Shown piece by piece: positions 1 through 6,659 of a DNA stretch of 23,779 nucleotides. Made by a program: the position numbers and the translations under genes. Numbering within the stretch: the stretch's first letter is position 1; each line of letters opens with the position of its first letter. The notes beneath the pieces are model-generated. The model was given only the letters and a program-made list of their open reading frames with translations, searched no databases and had not been told where the DNA came from. Source of the stretch: a virus. The stretch is from positions 1-23,779 of the IMG/VR virus record IMGVR_UViG_3300025669_000194. One strand, given 5' to 3'.

Positions 1-170
1 GCAGATGCAAGAACTCCTATGACGACAGCAGATGCTTTCACGTCCCCCCACACCCTAGAGGCAGATGCAAGAACTCCAACGATAACCGCGCTTGCCCTCT
101 CCATGGCAGATAACCGACTTGCGGCTGTCTTTACTCCTATTATTACCGAACACGATTCGTCATAATCACT
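1..170 (-). repeat. 60-bp coding tandem repeat (20-residue units)
   Basis: Units begin at about 1, 61 and 121. Bases 1-17 and 61-77 are identical (gcagatgcaagaactcc), and the third copy at 121 keeps the frame and the residue pattern while diverging in DNA. The encoded units read xSVIIGVKTAASR, SAVIVGVLASASR and SAVVIGVLASA, each followed by a variable polar linker. The array continues off the left edge, so the copy number is unknown. Confidence 0.8.
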
Positions 171-752
171 TTTCTCATGCCAACTGAGGTTCTGGACATA
201 ACCATCCCACTCCCGAGTAGTACCGGATTTAATAGCTGCAAAAGCATAGCAATATCGCCACTTAGTTGTACCAAATCCAGATACAGACAGCGTATCCAAT
301 AGCGTAGTTCGTGCCGAATTGGAATAGATTAACAAGGATACAGTGTCGTTCCCAGCAGCCCTGGACAGTGTACAATAGTAAAGTGTATCCTTTGAGGCTA
401 TGTAGTCATCTTCGCCTGTATCATCACCTTTCATCAATCGAAAATAAACACTACCATTTGAGTGGTGGAACGTGGCAGCATAAGGGTCAGTGGCAGCCCA
501 ATCAGCAGTACCGCCTGGAGTCCCAACAGCATTAGCAAGACCAGGCCCACCAAAACCGAGGTCAACTACAGGGTCTTCGATGTAAATCTCATAATCTATA
601 TCAAGGGCATCGAAATGGTTAGCCGTAAAATCCTTGTATAAATAACAATCAACATTGCCTAACACGTCATTGGCATCAGCTTTAGAAGCAGTGACGGTAA
701 GGTCTGCGCCTGTGTCAACTTCTGTGTATCCGGTAAAGTTCTCAGTAGCCAT
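1..752 (-). CDS. Partial virion surface protein: beta-sandwich head followed by 20-residue repeats (C-terminus outside window)
   Basis: The reading frame opens with ATG at 752 and stays open for 250 codons to the left edge, so the C-terminus is missing. The start overlaps the stop of the upstream gene (TAATG), which suggests translational coupling. Residues about 1-195 alternate short hydrophobic and polar stretches and include KWRYCYAFAAIKSGTTREW, which looks like a LamG/concanavalin-type beta-sandwich as in phage tail and spike proteins. From about residue 195 the chain changes to a 20-residue repeat of the form SAVIVGVLASASR plus a variable linker. The repeat is rich in Val, Ile, Ala and Ser and may form a long fibre, beta-solenoid or membrane-active segment. 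From its position in the late structural block I infer a virion or host-binding role. The protein family is not recognised. Confidence 0.75.
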   Translation of the reverse strand, partial: MATENFTGYTEVDTGADLTVTASKADANDVLGNVDCYLYKDFTANHFDALDIDYEIYIEDPVVDLGFGGPGLANAVGTPGGTADWAATDPYAATFHHSNGSVYFRLMKGDDTGEDDYIASKDTLYYCTLSRAAGNDTVSLLIYSNSARTTLLDTLSVSGFGTTKWRYCYAFAAIKSGTTREWDGYVQNLSWHEKSDYDESCSVIIGVKTAASRLSAMERASAVIVGVLASASRVWGDVKASAVVIGVLAS

Positions 753-1042
753 TAGTTAAGAATGTCCTCAAGACTAATTTTATCCTTAAACTGTATAACG
801 TAATCCTTGATAGTCTGCCTTAACTCCACCAAATCGTCCGTTATAATCTGTCGTCTTGGGCTAAACCAGTCAGTCAGGAATGTTTGCCATTCGGCTTCTG
901 TTATGTCACCGTTGCGAAACTTAGCACCTTCTTCATTGTGCCTCAACCTTAGAAGTTCCTGGACAATATAAGTATAGGCATATTTGAGTGCGGTATTCTT
1001 AACCTTAGTTGGAACTATGTCAGGGTTTGGATATTCAATCAT
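752..1042 (-). CDS. Hypothetical small helical protein
   Basis: This 96-residue protein is not recognised. It looks mostly helical and charged, with Trp-rich residues in its centre (EAEWQTFLTDWFSPRR) and a C-terminal amphipathic stretch (VELRQTIKDYVIQFKDK). There is no signal peptide or membrane segment. Its ATG follows directly after the TAG of the upstream gene, and its TAA shares one base with the ATG of the next gene, so it sits inside a coupled unit. No strong Shine-Dalgarno precedes the start (only GGGTAG), in keeping with re-initiation after the upstream stop. A tail-fibre assembly or minor structural role is possible from position alone. Confidence 0.7.
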   Translation of the reverse strand: MIEYPNPDIVPTKVKNTALKYAYTYIVQELLRLRHNEEGAKFRNGDITEAEWQTFLTDWFSPRRQIITDDLVELRQTIKDYVIQFKDKISLEDILN

Positions 1043-1453
1043 CTAACTACCCAATTTGAATTGCATTTTGGCCTCGATGGTCAGGGTATCACTGGTTTCC
1101 ATAGCCAATGCATCGGCGAAGCAGCACTCCATAAACACCACATCATCATCGTCATTCTCGATGGCAAAGCCAGTGACGGACTGTGCGCCGGAAGCGGTAA
1201 AGACGTGGTCTACCTGTACGGTGTCATCGGCCACAGTTGTCTGTACGGAAGCTACGGTATCTGCGTTTACCAGTACAAATCCGTTGGCTGCAAGTTTAGT
1301 CGCGCCTCCTGGGTTGGCAAAGGTAGATGCCTCGGCTGCGGTACACGCGCCGGTCAGCCCCACAATGGACTTGACGCAGGTAGCGGCTTCACCGGCTACG
1401 AACCTTCCAAGTTCTCCGTACCCTAAGTTTGTTGGTTTTTGCGTTTGCGCCAT
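1043..1453 (-). CDS. Hypothetical small virion protein, Ala/Thr/Val-rich
   Basis: The protein has 136 residues and begins MAQTQKPTNLGYGELGRF. It is rich in Ala, Thr and Val, with alternating beta-type patterns and an acidic run (ENDDDDVV), and resembles in composition the small decoration or minor structural proteins of phages. AAGGAGG lies seven bases before the ATG, which fixes the start. The start lies within the last 31 bases of the upstream gene in another frame. The family is not recognised; position in the structural block supports a virion component. Confidence 0.75.
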   Translation of the reverse strand: MAQTQKPTNLGYGELGRFVAGEAATCVKSIVGLTGACTAAEASTFANPGGATKLAANGFVLVNADTVASVQTTVADDTVQVDHVFTASGAQSVTGFAIENDDDDVVFMECCFADALAMETSDTLTIEAKMQFKLGS

Positions 1454-1800
1454 GATAACCTCCTTAATGGGTCTACATTATACTTCCTGCACACCGGGCA
1501 GGTAAGTTTAATATTAGCGTGTATTGCCTGCCAGATAGTTTTTGGGAAGAACTCTCCTGTTCTGTATCTGTCCAGTATCTTTTTGTGGCGGTTCTCCTCC
1601 GCATAGGCTACTCTCCGCTCCTCATAGTTTGCCACTAAAGCATAGAGCAGGGCACCCCTTAAATACCACAATAAACAGTTCAGTCTCAAGCAAGTGGGAG
1701 CCTCTGGAGGTAGTAGGTGAATCTGGCGTGAGATAAGAACACCATTCTTGTCCGAGTGTTCGGCTCCCCACGTTATTCTCAGTCCTGATTGTGACTCCAT
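1423..1800 (-). CDS. Hypothetical protein with a C-terminal CPVC motif
   Basis: The protein has 125 residues and the family is not recognised. AAGGAG precedes the ATG at a suitable distance (AAGGAGTTAAATATG), supporting this start. The middle holds a hydrophobic, leucine-rich stretch (LRLNCLLWYLRGALLYALVA) that could be a membrane or buried helix. A strongly charged helix follows (EERRVAYAEENRHKK). The C-terminus has a CxxC (CPVC) and a basic tail (SWRKRKNQQT), compatible with a metal- or nucleic-acid-binding end, although only one clear CxxC is present. The end overlaps the following gene by 31 bases, a larger overlap than elsewhere in the window. Confidence 0.65.
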   Translation of the reverse strand: MESQSGLRITWGAEHSDKNGVLISRQIHLLPPEAPTCLRLNCLLWYLRGALLYALVANYEERRVAYAEENRHKKILDRYRTGEFFPKTIWQAIHANIKLTCPVCRKYNVDPLRRLSWRKRKNQQT

Positions 1801-1802
1801 AT

Positions 1803-4193
1803 TTAACTCCTTGAGTAAGTCGTCGTTATCTTTCTTTTAACTATAGTCTTAAGTGCCGAGCGATACTCCGCGTTCTGCCTGTCAATGCTATTCGACATCG
1901 CGGTGATAGCCCTACTGATATTAATCTGGGACGATATCTCTCTGGAATAACCACCAGCTTGGTTGAGATACGCAGTGGCGTTTGATAGCTCCCTGCCAGC
2001 ATAGACACCGTACTCGGTAGCTGGCCGAGACAATTCCATGTACCCTTTGGCCTGGGATAACATCGAACCCGCCGTCTGTAGCTGTCGAGCTGCGTACCCG
2101 CTATGCTCTGCGGTCTCCTGGTCCAGCGCCATGTAGCCTCTTGCCTGATTGAGATATGTACCAGCCGTTTGTAATTCCCTGGCCGCAAAGGCCGAATGCT
2201 CTGCTGTTACGGCATCCAGAAACATATACCCACGGGCCTGATTGAGCAAGCCTGACGCATTCTGTAATTCCCTTGCGGCGACGGCTCCGTGTTCAGCAGT
2301 GACGCCTTCAAGAGCGAGATACCCACGGGCCTGATTCAGCAGAGCCGAAGCGGCCTGTAGTTCCCTTGCAGCAAACCCACTGTGCTCAGCAGTCTCTTGG
2401 TCCAGTGCCATAAACCCCTTGGCTTCATTAATGGCCGTACCAGCAGCTTGAAACTCTCGAGCTGCAAGATTACCGTGAGTATTCACTTCCTGGTCCAAGC
2501 TGAGATACCCGCGAGCCTCTTCAATGTAGCCTCTTGCGGCCTGTAAGTCCCTTGCGGAGTATTCCCCGTATCGGCCTGACGTGGTTGACAGGTTCAGGTA
2601 ACTGCTTGCCTGCTGCAAACTATTATTGGCGGCCTGTAACTCTCGCGCAGCCGTACCGCTGTAATCGCTCTGTGGCTTGCCGCCGATATTAATCTTATTG
2701 ATAAATGACCTGGCTGAATCAAGGTCAGACAATGCCTGTCCTATTCTGGGAGAGACATCGTCCACCGCTGAAAGAGCGGTAGCACGTTCATCATCAATCT
2801 GTGTCCGCCCGCTATCCAAGTCTGCGACTGCCTGGTCAATCTCTGCCTCAACCTTGGCGAGTGCCGCGATGGCTTCCGTTCGCTTATCACCGACTAACGC
2901 CCGCCCGGCAGCAATGTCACTAACTGCCAGGGTGTATTCTGCCCCAACTTTCGTCACAGCGGCGATTGCCTCAGTCCGCTTATCTCCTATTAAGGCTCGT
3001 CCGGTACTTAGGTCGGAAATGGCGAGAGTGATTTCTGCCGACATCGCATCAATAGATGCCACGGTTTCCGTGCGCTTATCGCCTATCAGGGCTCGACCCG
3101 CTGCCACATCACTGACTGCCAGCGTTAGCTGTGCCGACATCGCATCAATGGAAGCGATGGACTCGGTTCTCTTATCACCTATCAGGGCGGCGCCGGTACT
3201 CAATTCAGCTACCGCCAGATTAATCATCGTGGTCATGTTATCGACGGCGGTAATCGATTCGGTGCGCTTGGCACCTATCAGAGCTCGGCCAGTAGTGAGG
3301 TCCGACACAGCCGTCTCAATTTCACTGGCCATACGGTCAACAGATGCGACTGCCTGGTCGTACTTGGCTACGATATATTCGCGCCCAGAGGCAAGGTCGG
3401 CCATAGCCTGGGTTAACCGTGCGCCCATATTATCTACAGCCGTATTGATATCGTCGACGCGGTCAATGGCCCCACTGAGCCGATTGCGTCCTTCATTCAG
3501 CCACTGATAAGATGCCCTGACTACGACACCGAGGACAAGGACCCGTATCTCTTTGGGGTTGAGGGTCGTGGTTTCATCGGTAAGAGTGTGCACCTTATTA
3601 CAATAGATACGCGCCACGTAATCGCGGTACTGGGTAGCGTCCACGGTATCAACGCCAGCATCAATGCTCTTTACCGTTTCTTCCAGCACTAGGGTGGTGT
3701 CATCGGTAATGGAAAAGACACGATACCACCGACTGGTGCCCGATGGTTTAATGAAATACTCGGTAGCCAGTTCTCCGTCAAAGTCAGTGCCAGACCCTGT
3801 TACCGTGGCAGAGCCTGAGACGAATGTTACAGTGCCGGTAAGCGTACCGTCCGACCCCGTATCCCCGAAGGCTCCACCCATGTCAACCTCGATGGTCTCG
3901 TTGTCCAAGACATTGAAGTTATGATAGTTCCTCGGAGTCCCACCTACCGGATACTCAACCCGGTCAATTTCCAGTAACCCATCAATCTCGCTTATGTCAA
4001 GCATCTTCGACCCGTATGTTACCAGCGCCGTCTCCACAGCCTGAAGGGGGGATACGCTGGAAATGTCAACTACAACGTCGCCGATGATGGTCCTCATCTG
4101 GTTATCCGTGAAGTCGTTGGTTACATCAATGGCCACAGAGTCTCGAAGGGCCTGCCGTGCGTCGGCGATGATGGCATCAATATTACTCGCCAT
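1803..4193 (-). CDS. Repeat-rich virion protein: connector-like N-terminus plus two coiled-coil repeat arrays
   Basis: This is a 796-residue protein in three zones. Residues 1-250 resemble the small head-tail adaptor proteins of phages at the extreme N-terminus (DARQALRDS..TDNQMRTII). They also include a beta domain at about 115-172 (GTVTFVSGSATVTGSGTDF ... TTLVLEE) of a type often found in phage connector and tail proteins. Residues 265-488 are seven 32-residue repeats around GRALIGDKRTEAIA. Residues 512-728 are seven 31-residue repeats around AARELQAAxxLLNQARGYL, with an eighth partial copy. Both arrays look helical and should give long coiled-coil rods or a bundle. The short C-terminal tail is basic (IVKRKITTTYSRS). 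I infer a neck-anchored fibre or an elongated connector; a tape-measure-like role is an alternative. An ATG preceded by a weak GGGGG supports the start. Confidence 0.85.
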   Translation of the reverse strand: MASNIDAIIADARQALRDSVAIDVTNDFTDNQMRTIIGDVVVDISSVSPLQAVETALVTYGSKMLDISEIDGLLEIDRVEYPVGGTPRNYHNFNVLDNETIEVDMGGAFGDTGSDGTLTGTVTFVSGSATVTGSGTDFDGELATEYFIKPSGTSRWYRVFSITDDTTLVLEETVKSIDAGVDTVDATQYRDYVARIYCNKVHTLTDETTTLNPKEIRVLVLGVVVRASYQWLNEGRNRLSGAIDRVDDINTAVDNMGARLTQAMADLASGREYIVAKYDQAVASVDRMASEIETAVSDLTTGRALIGAKRTESITAVDNMTTMINLAVAELSTGAALIGDKRTESIASIDAMSAQLTLAVSDVAAGRALIGDKRTETVASIDAMSAEITLAISDLSTGRALIGDKRTEAIAAVTKVGAEYTLAVSDIAAGRALVGDKRTEAIAALAKVEAEIDQAVADLDSGRTQIDDERATALSAVDDVSPRIGQALSDLDSARSFINKINIGGKPQSDYSGTAARELQAANNSLQQASSYLNLSTTSGRYGEYSARDLQAARGYIEEARGYLSLDQEVNTHGNLAAREFQAAGTAINEAKGFMALDQETAEHSGFAARELQAASALLNQARGYLALEGVTAEHGAVAARELQNASGLLNQARGYMFLDAVTAEHSAFAARELQTAGTYLNQARGYMALDQETAEHSGYAARQLQTAGSMLSQAKGYMELSRPATEYGVYAGRELSNATAYLNQAGGYSREISSQINISRAITAMSNSIDRQNAEYRSALKTIVKRKITTTYSRS
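2010..2660 (-). repeat. 93-bp coding repeat, seven full units (31 residues each)
   Basis: The array encodes residues 512-728 of the 796-residue protein. Units begin at residues 512, 543, 574, 605, 636, 667 and 698, and an eighth degenerate unit starts at 729. The consensus is about SGFAARELQAAxxxLNQARGY followed by LALDQETAEH. The units agree better in protein than in DNA, so the array is old or under selection for the residues. Confidence 0.9.
2730..3401 (-). repeat. 96-bp coding repeat, seven full units (32 residues each)
   Basis: The array encodes residues 265-488 of the 796-residue protein. Each unit follows the pattern SDLSTGRALIGDKRTEAIA then a 13-residue helical segment ending TLAV. 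The central four units are most alike and the outer ones drift, as expected of an array that grows and homogenises in the middle. An eighth partial copy (SDLDSARSFINK) closes the array before the second repeat family begins. Confidence 0.9.
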
Positions 4194-4204
4194 AACGGCC
4201 CCCT

Positions 4205-4558
4205 TTACAGCTCAACTATGATGTACTCTACGTTGCAGGTTGCGGTGTCAGCTATTGCGAAGATAGCCGCCGCCGCCGGGAACATGGCAACTTGACCTGG
4301 TAGCAACTTGATGGTGTAACTTCCAGTTATACCTACCCTTACAAAATAATCGTCCGATAGATTCTTAATCCAGACGTACCCCGGCGTACCAATAGCCGCG
4401 CCCTCAACAATGGCGGCCTCTTCAGTGTGAAGTATCGCCTGAACCTGATGAGTGTAGGCATCTCCGGTGACATCGACGGTAATATTGACGGCTCGCGTCA
4501 CACTCGCGCCGCCTTTGTTGAAACTGAGTCTCGCTGTTAAAGCCAGCTCATCGCTCAT
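4205..4558 (-). CDS. Small beta-rich virion protein
   Basis: The protein has 117 residues and begins MSDELALTARLSFNKGG. It is almost entirely alternating beta pattern (SVTRAVNITVDVTGD, YVWIKNLSDDYFVRVGI) and ends with hydrophobic residues (VEYIIVEL), as small phage neck, stopper or decoration proteins do. A strong AAGGAGG stands before the ATG. That ATG overlaps the stop of the preceding 59-residue gene (ATGA), so the two are translationally coupled. The family is not certain. Confidence 0.8.
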   Translation of the reverse strand: MSDELALTARLSFNKGGASVTRAVNITVDVTGDAYTHQVQAILHTEEAAIVEGAAIGTPGYVWIKNLSDDYFVRVGITGSYTIKLLPGQVAMFPAAAAIFAIADTATCNVEYIIVEL

Positions 4559-4734
4559 AATTGACCTCCTTGGTCACTTTCCTGGGCAGGAGCCCCGCAC
4601 CACTTGGCCAGGGTCTCTTCGTCCGTTGAGGCGGCCATATCAGCAGCGTCAGGACTGTATTCCGCAGAGGTTTCCCCTCGCTTAATCGATAGCGCGGCGC
4701 AGGCCATATTTTGCTGTGCCTTCGATAACGTCAT
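4555..4734 (-). CDS. Small DUF3008-like protein (59 residues)
   Basis: The gene starts at ATG 4734, one base after the stop of the upstream LamG-like gene, and its TGA overlaps the next ATG. The first half reads MTLSKAQQNMACAALSIKRG, then YSPDAADMAAS, then a Glu-rich helix (TDEETLAKWC). From memory this resembles the small DUF3008 family, which has a KAQQ..MG.A...K.G start and a helix with MS...L near the end. The function of that family is unknown to me. The gene fills a gap that would otherwise be empty, and the perfect packing with both neighbours supports it as real. Only a weak Shine-Dalgarno precedes it. Confidence 0.7.
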   Translation of the reverse strand: MTLSKAQQNMACAALSIKRGETSAEYSPDAADMAASTDEETLAKWCGAPAQESDQGGQL

Positions 4735-4735
4735 A

Positions 4736-5290
4736 TTACATCCCGAAAAATCTTCGTTCAGATTCGAATAGGTCGGCTATCTCTTGGGGGGATAAAGCAC
4801 GATTGTAGATTTTCCAAATACCGGAGTCTCCATCAAAGAAAGAGGCTTCATCACCTAGCGTCACACTACTTCCAGCAAATGGAGTGGCGGTAGTGACAGC
4901 AATAAAGTTCCATGCTGACAATGTTATCGCTACTGCGGCGGCAACTGCATTAGTAAAGAATGTCGGTGTAGACCATCCGGTAGCCGTCATGTCACCACTA
5001 GCGTCCATCTCAATGCTATGGGTTCCCCCATCAAAGTCAGCTATACTCCGAGTAGTAATATCATCAGGATATACCCAAGCACAGACTGTCTGAATATCTT
5101 GGCCTAGGTCACCAATAGCAATCTCACTGGTACTCCCATTAAACCCGGCTACATACAACCCACTGGCCAGACGAGTATAAGTAATATTAGTATCGGTGCA
5201 GACGTTACCGAAGCGGCTACGGTCATAGCAATGGTCCGGCTCCACGAAGGTCTTTTCCTGTTCGAATACTAAACCGCGAGTTAATGACAT
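4736..5290 (-). CDS. LamG/concanavalin A-like virion protein, copy 2
   Basis: The protein has 184 residues and the pattern of LamG/concanavalin A-like lectin folds. It has a Pro/Asp N-terminus (CYDRSRFGN), a core strand pair with VCAWVYPDD, and the typical closing strand and helix IYNRALSPQEIADLFESERRFFG. Such domains in phages usually bind sugars or pack in spikes and capsid decorations. It starts two bases after the stop of the upstream paralogue, with GGAG nearby. The shared closing motif shows the two arose by duplication. I infer host-surface binding or virion decoration. Confidence 0.8.
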   Translation of the reverse strand: MSLTRGLVFEQEKTFVEPDHCYDRSRFGNVCTDTNITYTRLASGLYVAGFNGSTSEIAIGDLGQDIQTVCAWVYPDDITTRSIADFDGGTHSIEMDASGDMTATGWSTPTFFTNAVAAAVAITLSAWNFIAVTTATPFAGSSVTLGDEASFFDGDSGIWKIYNRALSPQEIADLFESERRFFGM

Positions 5291-5292
5291 AT

Positions 5293-5937
5293 CTAAACTC
5301 CGAAAAAAGCGCGTTCTTGAGTGAATATTGCCCGTATTTCAGCGGGGGATAAGGCTCGGTTGTAGATACGGTGGATAGCTTGCTGTCCAGTAAAGTACAT
5401 AGACAACCCCGCACCTATTCTATTTATTGCAAAATACTGCCCAGCCACACTGGGAAACGTGTCCGAGCCAACGGCCACACTATCTTGACAAAAATAAATA
5501 TTCAAACCAGCGATAGTAATATCATAAGAGTGCCATTCAGTATTACTAGTTATTATTGTACTGGTAGTAACATTACCATTAACACTACTCTCCGCAGTTA
5601 ATCTTGCACCAGATGTCAATACAATTGAAAGACCAGCATTTGTTGTTGAGAACCCAAAACAGTAATCCGTGTTTCCAGTATCGCTACGTTTTGCCCACCA
5701 ATGGATGGTAAGTTCTCTATTCATATAATAGATTGGAAACAACAGAAGACGCGTGCTTATATATGCGGTTCCGTCAAAACTGTTTACCCATAAGCCGCTA
5801 GGAAGCTGAACCGCAGTCACATTCGTCCAAACACCGTCATTACCCATCCGGCTTCGGTCAGTTAACTTCGTTGGTATGACACCACCAGTGTATGGCTTTT
5901 CACAGAGAACAAGTCCTGAGCTTTTACCGTCCATCAT
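5293..5937 (-). CDS. LamG/concanavalin A-like virion protein, copy 1
   Basis: The protein has 214 residues from the ATG-ATG pair at 5937/5934, where GGAG precedes the start. A longer reading to 5976 would need an extension inside the upstream gene and is less likely. It has the LamG-like order: opening DRSRMGNDG, strands with LTIHWWAKR and EWHSYDITIAGLNIYF, and the closing IYNRALSPAEIRAIFTQERAFFGV. It overlaps the upstream gene's end by 14 bases. The closing motif nearly matches that of the next gene, so the two are tandem paralogues. A lectin-like or structural decoration role is inferred. Confidence 0.8.
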   Translation of the reverse strand: MMDGKSSGLVLCEKPYTGGVIPTKLTDRSRMGNDGVWTNVTAVQLPSGLWVNSFDGTAYISTRLLLFPIYYMNRELTIHWWAKRSDTGNTDYCFGFSTTNAGLSIVLTSGARLTAESSVNGNVTTSTIITSNTEWHSYDITIAGLNIYFCQDSVAVGSDTFPSVAGQYFAINRIGAGLSMYFTGQQAIHRIYNRALSPAEIRAIFTQERAFFGV

Positions 5938-6133
5938 ATATCTCCATAACAGTAGGTTTAGGTACGTCTGCCTCAAGGGAAGCTATCTCTTTCAGGAGAG
6001 CATTCACCCTTGCTTTATCAGCCTCGTTCTGAGCCGTCCTCGTAGCGATATCAAGCTCCAGGCCAGATATGATTTGCTTGCGATTGCTTACGACTCCAGA
6101 GACTACCCCTTTGGTCGTTTCACTAATTGCCAT
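5924..6133 (-). CDS. Small coiled-coil protein (69 residues)
   Basis: The protein begins MAISETTKGVVSGVVSNRKQ and continues as one long amphipathic helix (LELDIATRTAQNEADKARV, then LLKEIASLEAD), ending in a short proline tail. This is a typical predicted coiled coil that would make a dimer or trimer. A strong AAGGAGG precedes the ATG. The end overlaps the start of the LamG-like gene. It may be a small trimerising or assembly protein for the neighbouring spike-like products, but that is inference from position. Confidence 0.75.
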   Translation of the reverse strand: MAISETTKGVVSGVVSNRKQIISGLELDIATRTAQNEADKARVNALLKEIASLEADVPKPTVMEIYDGR

Positions 6134-6144
6134 TTATGGCCTCC

Positions 6145-6651
6145 TTAATTTCCAGGTACGCCGTCAATGAATTTATGGCTGACAACGTGGAACCCTGCGC
6201 CCTCTGCATTTTGGATGATGCCAACTCTCAGGCCGCAATTAGCGGGAACCCAGAAGCCAACAGGAAGATTAAGTAATGCAGTCATTGAGTGGTGAGGAAT
6301 TGCGACCTCCAGCATAGCAGGAGCCGCAACCAGTTGGGTCATAGTCCATAGATTTGCCCAGTTAGTACCGTCAGCACTCGTTTGGATATTAACATCAACG
6401 GTTTCGCCACCGGCCCACGCTCCACTATCCCACGACAGGAAGCCACCGCCAAAGTAAAAAGGTCTGGCTGATGCTGCCCGTGAATAGATGTACTGGATGG
6501 CCGCTGTCAGCGTTACCGGCGAAGCGATAGTAGCGACGTTGGCGAAGTCCAGCATTGCCTGCTGATTATCATGGAGGCTCTGAACCGTCTGCGCTCCACC
6601 ACGGAGAGCTTTAACAAGAGCCTTTGCATTACTGCTTATAAAATTACTCAT
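6145..6651 (-). CDS. Small virion protein, beta-rich C-terminal domain
   Basis: The protein has 168 residues: a helical start (SSNAKALVKALRGGAQTVQSL) and then a beta-rich body with VDVNIQTSADGTNWANLWTM, a pattern common in carbohydrate-binding or discoidin-like beta-sandwich proteins. It ends HVVSHKFIDGVPGN. AGGAGAG before the ATG supports the start. Its place between two other beta proteins suggests a virion surface part. The exact family is not recognised. Confidence 0.75.
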   Translation of the reverse strand: MSNFISSNAKALVKALRGGAQTVQSLHDNQQAMLDFANVATIASPVTLTAAIQYIYSRAASARPFYFGGGFLSWDSGAWAGGETVDVNIQTSADGTNWANLWTMTQLVAAPAMLEVAIPHHSMTALLNLPVGFWVPANCGLRVGIIQNAEGAGFHVVSHKFIDGVPGN

Positions 6652-6659
6652 AATCTCTC

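Noticed and set aside
1477-1482. TATAAT on the minus strand upstream of the 1043-1453 gene
   Set aside because: It lies within coding sequence (codons for Tyr-Asn) and has no convincing -35; a chance match.
1056-1505. Plus-strand open frames opposite the small Ala/Thr/Val gene
   Set aside because: The minus gene has a strong AAGGAGG and fits the gene order; the plus frames have neither.
2010-3401. Regular 93-96 bp periodicity as a CRISPR array
   Set aside because: Repeats are coding, contiguous, degenerate and in frame; there are no short conserved repeats with unique spacers.
2677-3507. A 276-codon open frame on the plus strand
   Set aside because: It is the mirror of the 32-residue repeat array. 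Its low-complexity Ser/Ala/Arg product comes from the repeated DNA, and the minus frame has a good domain structure.
5293-5976. Longer form of the first LamG-like protein from 5976
   Set aside because: The extra 13 residues lie inside the upstream gene and have no ribosome binding site; GGAG stands before the ATG pair at 5937/5934.
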